From Drechslerella dactyloides (lineage: Eukaryota; Ascomycota; Orbiliomycetes; Orbiliales; Orbiliaceae): DNA of 64,000 bases. Numbering within the stretch: the stretch's first letter is position 1; every line of letters begins with the position of its first letter. Below are positions 58,922 to 64,000 of the stretch, piece after piece. The DNA is taken from NCBI GenBank assembly GCA_020064725.1, contig JAGTWJ010000019.1, positions 1,302,001 through 1,366,000 on the forward strand. Reading direction: 5' to 3'. The translations under genes were made by a program, and so were the position numbers. The notes below the pieces were generated by a model. That model was given only the letters and a program-made list of their open reading frames with translations. It had not been told where the DNA came from and ran no database searches.

Positions 58922-59198
58922 TCTTATGCATGGGCTGGTAGAATGGATGGAGTTTTCAGGATTTATGGCTGGATATGTATGTGGAGTCTTGAGGCATGGT
59001 GGTAGCAAAAGTACTTAGTTATTTTATTATGAGTATCTGTTCCATTGGGTATCATAGCTAGTTATTTTGTATCTGAGAATATGTATAACGAACAGCGAAT
59101 GAATGAGTACGCCTATGCCGCGGGAAGAGCCTCTCGCCCTCTCCTAGAATCTTCAAATATATACACATAACTGAAATCAATCGGACACGAGTATATCC

Positions 59199-61594
59199 TC
59201 AACAGATGCGGTGCTCCGGCGGCCGGTACGGGACGCCGAGGATCTCGAAAATCCGCTTCTCAGACCGACTTTCCAGCAGCGTCCCCTCGTTGAACTTCTG
59301 CCGGTCCTTCCCGCGCATCACGTCCCTGTACAAGCCGCGTTGATTAAGCCGCATGCCCTTCTTCGACGCCAGCAACCGCATGCTACGGTTGAACACGTCG
59401 TTGCCGGTAAAATACAGGAACGCAGCACCGATCTCATCGCCGGGCACGACGAGAAAGTCGATCCGCCGCCAGGGTGCCGTCGAGTCCGGCCCGCCGATGC
59501 GTGACGCGCCGTGCCATTTCGTCCCGTCGTCGTGTCGCGCGATCGCCAGTCCGCACATGAGGAATTTCCGCGCGAACAGCGCTGCGACGAGCTTGTCGAG
59601 GACGTCGTGGAGTTCGGTTATGCCCGCGTTATCCTTGGTGATTATGATGTCGATGTCACCGCAGTCCGGGCTGCCGCGGCGGTAGCTGCCCATGATGTGA
59701 CTGGTTGCTGCGTCGTCGATTTCAGCGAGGGCGGCGGCGACGATGGCGCCGTGGGAGGCCACCTCCGTGCGGGGGATGCGCTGTTGGAAGTCGTGGTAGT
59801 GCTCGAGGCCGATGCGCTGGGGGTCCGTGAGGGTGGCGTGGGCCTTGACGTCGTCGAGGGTTTTGTAGCCGGCTGCGACGAACTTGCGGGCTTGCACCAA
59901 TCTGTGGGAATGCCGCGTTAGTATGCTTTGTGCTACTATATGAGGAGTTGGAAAAAGGAAATTTGAGTACTGACCCGATGCCGTAGATGCCGTGGAAGAG
60001 CTTGAGAATCTGGTCCGAGGGGTCGAGTTTCGCATACTCGAGCCTCTGCAGGCGGTCCGTTGTCGCTAGCAGTCCAGTTAGAATTCCGGGGACCTTAGAT
60101 GAGGGTTGTAGTGGAGATGTACGTACCGATCTCTACAATCTTCTTTGCGAGCCGATCACCGACGCCGGGGAGGTTGACAGCCTCGTCGTAGCTGGCGATG
60201 TAGCGATCCTGAGCTTTCTTAAGGCTGCTGATCGCGATCCGGTACGACCTCGTCCGCCACTGGTCCTTCATATCGTCGTACACCCGCATCATTTCCTCGA
60301 GGACCTGGATCGTGCGGCTGTTCGGATTCTGGGAGCCTTCCTTCCCGTCGTGTTTGTGCATGCATTGAAAGTGGGATTGCCAGTCGGATGTGCCGCTGCC
60401 GGTCTTTGTTCCCTTGCGTTTGGGGCTTCGTTTGTTCGAGGAGGTGGTGGAGTCGGTTTCGGAGCCTGTGTCGTCGGCGGTGGTGCGGTCTTCGGAATCG
60501 TCGTCGAGGAAGTCTTCGACGTTGATGGCACCGCCGGCGAGACACTCTTCTATGGCTTCGTCCAGGGCGTCTTTCGCCGTTTGGTTTGAGGCGTTGGCTG
60601 TCGCGGGTTCGGGGGTGGTTTCAGCAGCTTTGGTGCGGGTGGACACGATGGGTAGGAGCTCCGGAGGGCTGGACTCTGGCGTGTCGAGCGGCTGTTTCGT
60701 CGTCGGCCGCGCCTGCACCTGTAGAGACTCGGACGAGGGGGGAGACGAGCTGTTACTCGGGCCGTCGGCAGCGGGAATAACTGGTTCTAGGTCGTCGGGA
60801 CAGCCGGGCACCTGGTACCAATAGTCTCTCGGGTCGACCAGTTTGCCGTGCTTGATGCAGTCTCCCGGCCACCGCGGGTTCGTCACGGGTATTTTGGACG
60901 GCACAATTGACAGCTTGAGAAACTGCAGGACGTCGTCGTACTTGAGTTCTTTGTCGGCGATGATGTGTGTCACGTCGTCGGTAAACTCCATCGTTACGTG
61001 GGCACCGTATTCTCGAGCCTTCTCCATGCGCATCTTGCGCTCCGGACGCTTCTGGTCCGGCTTGATGAAGAAGAAGACGAGGTTTTTGAACAGCTGGCGT
61101 TCGGGCGGCTGCATCGGCGGCTGTTTTGCTGTTTTCGCCCGTTTGGCACCTTTCTTCTTGTCATTGTCGGCGGATGCCGTGGTGGCTTCGTCTCGAGATC
61201 GCTTTTTCGGCATGGCTGATGGGGGACCGGATATTGTGTTTGCTCTCCGTAAGACTGTTACTCGCGGGAGGTTCGTCCTTGCCCGGCTCGTACCCGTCCC
61301 TGTTCCCGTGCCTGTGCTGGTGCTGGTGCTATCCTGTGACGCTGAAGTTAGGACGGCTGGGGCGGTTGGACGGTGCTGGAGCTGCGGGTGCTCGCGGTCG
61401 TGATCTTTGCGTTGCGGGCGGTGGGCGGAGTGTTGCACTTCCCGAGCGGGCTGGACAGGCTGCAGGGCCCGGTCTCTCCTATTGGCTGCGAAGAGCTGGG
61501 CCAGCCGCAGGTCCTCGGCAGACTGCTCGTCGTCCGAGCAGGAGTCGTCGTCTAGTTTGTAGAGTCTGTCGAAGAAGCTTCTCTTATCACCCAT
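59199..61594 (-). CDS. POL4: DNA polymerase family X, Pol4 / polymerase lambda-like
   Basis: Three exons (minus strand) 60127-61594, 59975-60065 and 59199-59901 give 753 residues. Pol4 fills short gaps in non-homologous end joining and base-excision repair in the nucleus. A variable N-terminus precedes a BRCT domain at about 167-262 (QLFKNLVFFFIKP to LVDPRDYWYQV), a disordered Ser/Thr/Pro region, a lyase-like helical domain from about 395 with the helix-hairpin-helix NLPGVGDRLAKKIVEIG near 470-485, a second hairpin HGIYGIGLVQARKF near 514-527, and the polymerase core. GSYRRGSPDCGDIDIIIT supplies D602 and D604, and RRIDFLVV supplies D668, the three catalytic metal ligands. It ends with LGVPYRPPEHRIC, the usual terminus. 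An alternative ATG at residue 128 would remove a Thr/Gly-repeat N-terminus. Confidence 0.93.
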
Positions 61595-64000
61595 TGTCGA
61601 GGGCGGCGGACGGCATCGCTGGGGGCAGGAGGGGGTTTTATTATACTAATAGAGCAGCAACGGGACGGTTGCATTTTTAGCCAGGCGAAAGTGCGCGGTT
61701 TGGTCGCCATGTTGACGCAAAAGCGGCGTGCAACAGCGGCGGGATTGCACTTCGACTGGGCGTCACCGAGCAATAACTCTCACGAGCGAAACGGGCAGCT
61801 AAAACTGGTCGCAGCAGGTCGATGCGCGCCGGTCGGGGAATTTGGATCGAGGCGTCTGAATCACCGCGGGCGATTGGCTGGCGGACACGAGGTCACGACT
61901 TGATCCACTCGCAGTCATCGTCGCATCAGCTGGGCTGCCGCATTGGCGAACCGCACTGCACCCTCCCGATGCAGCGCCGCTGTCCACGTCCAGGTGCGGG
62001 TCGGCAGCCTGCCAGCCCACGGCCGCCTGAGTCAGCGCTGGCATCCGGATCGTGGCTGACTGCGTTCGGCTTTCAGATATCAAATGGCAGATGGACCGCA
62101 TGGCATTCCTGCTTGCAATTTGGGTGCATCGACTAGGTCTTGCTGCACTCTTGACTGGAGCTGGGGCATCCCGGACGCTGTTTGACGCATTCGACACCGG
62201 CCGGGACCGCAGTCAAACACCATTGATTTCAGCCTGCGTACGGTATATCTGCTGGCACAGACATGCATGGGTTATTAATTGGAGGTGGACAGGTCATCGA
62301 TAGCAGAGTGCTGGTCGCATCCGTCCGCGTCCCGTGATCGGATCTCGAGCGAGAAAGACATGGATGCCTATTTTGTTCTCGTTGAAATCAGTATTCTAGT
62401 GTAAGCAGCCTAATGGAGCATCCTGCGAAGGCTCGACTCATATGGATGAATTAAATATAACACGGAGCCAGTGATCTCGATCCTACTTACCGATATATGA
62501 ATGTATACCTCTATATGTTATATGCAGCTATGTTCCTCCCCGATAATAGTAGGTATCATTTGAATGCTCGTCAGGCAGGGACCCCTTGCAGGCAGACGCG
62601 CTGTGAATTAGACGTGGCCGCACATGCGCATGCAGATGGCATCTTCACTATCAATTCCGTCGCTTGCAAACTCTGCTCCGATAGGAACGGTGTGTATTCT
62701 GCAGGCAGCATTAATCTTAGCCTCGTGCACGGCCCATCTCCGAGACGTAGGTCATATATTCTAGCTACACGGTATGTTCAACTGGTAGCGAGGATGCAAT
62801 GTGCTGTAGGCGGCCCATCTGATGGGCCAGCGTGTATGAGATCCTTCATCAATCCGGGCCTGTTTGTCCACTGCCCGAGCTGTCGTTAGCACATCTATGA
62901 TCGAGTTCATTGAAATTTATTGGTCTAGCCTCATATCTATGGGGGTGTTCCAATCTCTCGCCCCCGCATATGTAGACGTATTCACACAGATTGGGTGGAT
63001 GCGCTTCTGTTGGTGTTCCGCCACAGCGTCTCGAGGGCCCGGGCGGACCATCACACGCATTTGCATGCATTCGATGGCGTCGTTGATAGTTTGTGATCAG
63101 GCGATGGAGGTACGATAGCTGTAAACGCCTTTGAATTCATGGTACATGTTATCGAGGGAATCTCTCCGTGTCGTGTTTGCGTGTCGTCATCCAATGTCGA
63201 CGTCTGGTTGTCGACAGCTTCGTCGACGGAATCGCGAGCACACGACATCTTGCTCTGTAGGCTTGCGGCGTGCTGGCACCGTCGACGTTCCCTCGCTGCC
63301 GGTATAAATATAAACATCGGCGCCTGCCGCAAGATCAGGACTTCTTCCTTCATCGCATCGACACCGTCTTCTACACTTCAATTCAGCTAGCTCGCCGGCT
63401 TCAATTGTAAGTCATCCTCCTCCTCCTCCTCCTCGTCCGCAGCATGCATCTTTGCTCTTCCATCTGATACAGATCCAGCCTGTCCGGTAAGGCGGCGGCC
63501 ATATTGGAACGCTGGCCGCTGAGCGGAACAAACAGGCGTCTCTTCCCTTTCCTCCCCTTCCGCCTTCCCCTTCTTCACCTGCAAAACCAACCAACAACGC
63601 CTCTTCGCACCGCACCAGCTCTCGCTTTTGGGCCCGTCAAATATTATTCTTCCCCCCCAACGCATCCTTATCATCCGCCCCGACTAACCCATCCACCCGA
63701 AACCCGTCCTGGCCTCATCACGATAGTTTGGTATGTCCATCGCCTCCTCCACTTCTTCTTCTCCCTCCGTTTCCCTCCTCTTCCCTCTGCCGTCGCTTCT
63801 GAGGGCGTGGCGGTGGTGCTGGCCCCGTCCGTTGGCTGGGGCGAGACACGTTCGGAGGATTCCCTATAATACCATATATCGCAGATATCGAGTCTCTCGG
63901 ATCAGGTCGTCCGCCACACATGCCCTTCCATCGAAACTCATCTCGAATGATGATTTCACGGGTTTCAGCTGTCTGAATCCGTCGTTTTCATCCTCCGATT
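61595..64000. other. POL4 upstream region and right-edge promoter region
   Basis: No coding gene called in 2.4 kb. A TATA element at 63303-63310 followed by a GTAAGT donor at 63407-63412 and CT-rich sequence suggests the first exon and leader intron of a + strand gene whose coding part lies beyond 64000. Repeated TCC units occur at 63415-63431. Short open frames at 63504-63869 probably belong to this leader. Confidence 0.45.
63303..63310 (+). promoter_or_regulatory. TATA box TATAAATA of a presumed gene at the right edge
   Basis: TATAAATA is followed after about 100 bp by a consensus splice donor GTAAGT (63407) and by pyrimidine-rich sequence, the layout of a fungal core promoter with an intron in the 5' leader. 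The coding sequence is not in the window. Confidence 0.45.

Overview
The window is nuclear DNA of a filamentous ascomycete (Pezizomycotina). The genes carry short GT..AG introns with CTGAC/CTAAC-like branch points, and the products belong to fungal families: a Brc1/Rtt107-type BRCT scaffold, Sld3, an Ssk2-type MAPKK kinase, Iml2, a Mep2-type ammonium transporter and a DUF5672 protein. Several genes are intron-rich (phosphoglycerate kinase 7 introns, IML2 12, SLD3 5) and intergenic spaces are long. I cannot resolve the class from this.

Left part (1-12 kb): a partial BRCT scaffold gene (-) and ATP10 (+) share a 279-bp divergent promoter. The splicing factor gene CUS2 (-) ends tail to tail with ATP10. 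A tRNA-Val(AAC) follows, then 5 kb without a recognisable gene, then the ammonium transporter gene (-).

Middle (12-37.8 kb): 8 kb with no gene, a DUF5672 membrane protein (-) in a relatively AT-rich stretch, then SSK2 (+), the histone-fold subunit DPB4 (+), RPL35 (-) head to head with the Golgi SNARE GOS1 (+), and SLD3 (-).

Right part (37.8-64 kb): a 963-residue coiled-coil protein (+), a peroxisome-targeted alpha/beta hydrolase (-) that carries an apparent 2-bp frameshift, IML2 (-), SEM1 (+), phosphoglycerate kinase (-) divergent from a peroxiredoxin-like gene (+), and the family-X polymerase POL4 (-). A TATA-bearing promoter near the right edge probably drives a + strand gene beyond the window.

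Most genes are unrelated housekeeping functions. A loose theme is DNA replication and repair (Brc1/Rtt107, Dpb4, Sld3, Pol4), but they are interspersed with other genes and I see no evidence of a functional cluster. I found no mobile element, CRISPR array or unprecedented multi-gene system. The most interesting items are: a tandem duplication in Sld3 carrying two full CDK sites; extreme microexons in RPL35 and IML2; the frameshift in the hydrolase; and a HomolD-like plus TTAGGG promoter arrangement between RPL35 and GOS1. All exon boundaries were worked out by hand from splice signals, reading frame and remembered family conservation, not from transcripts.
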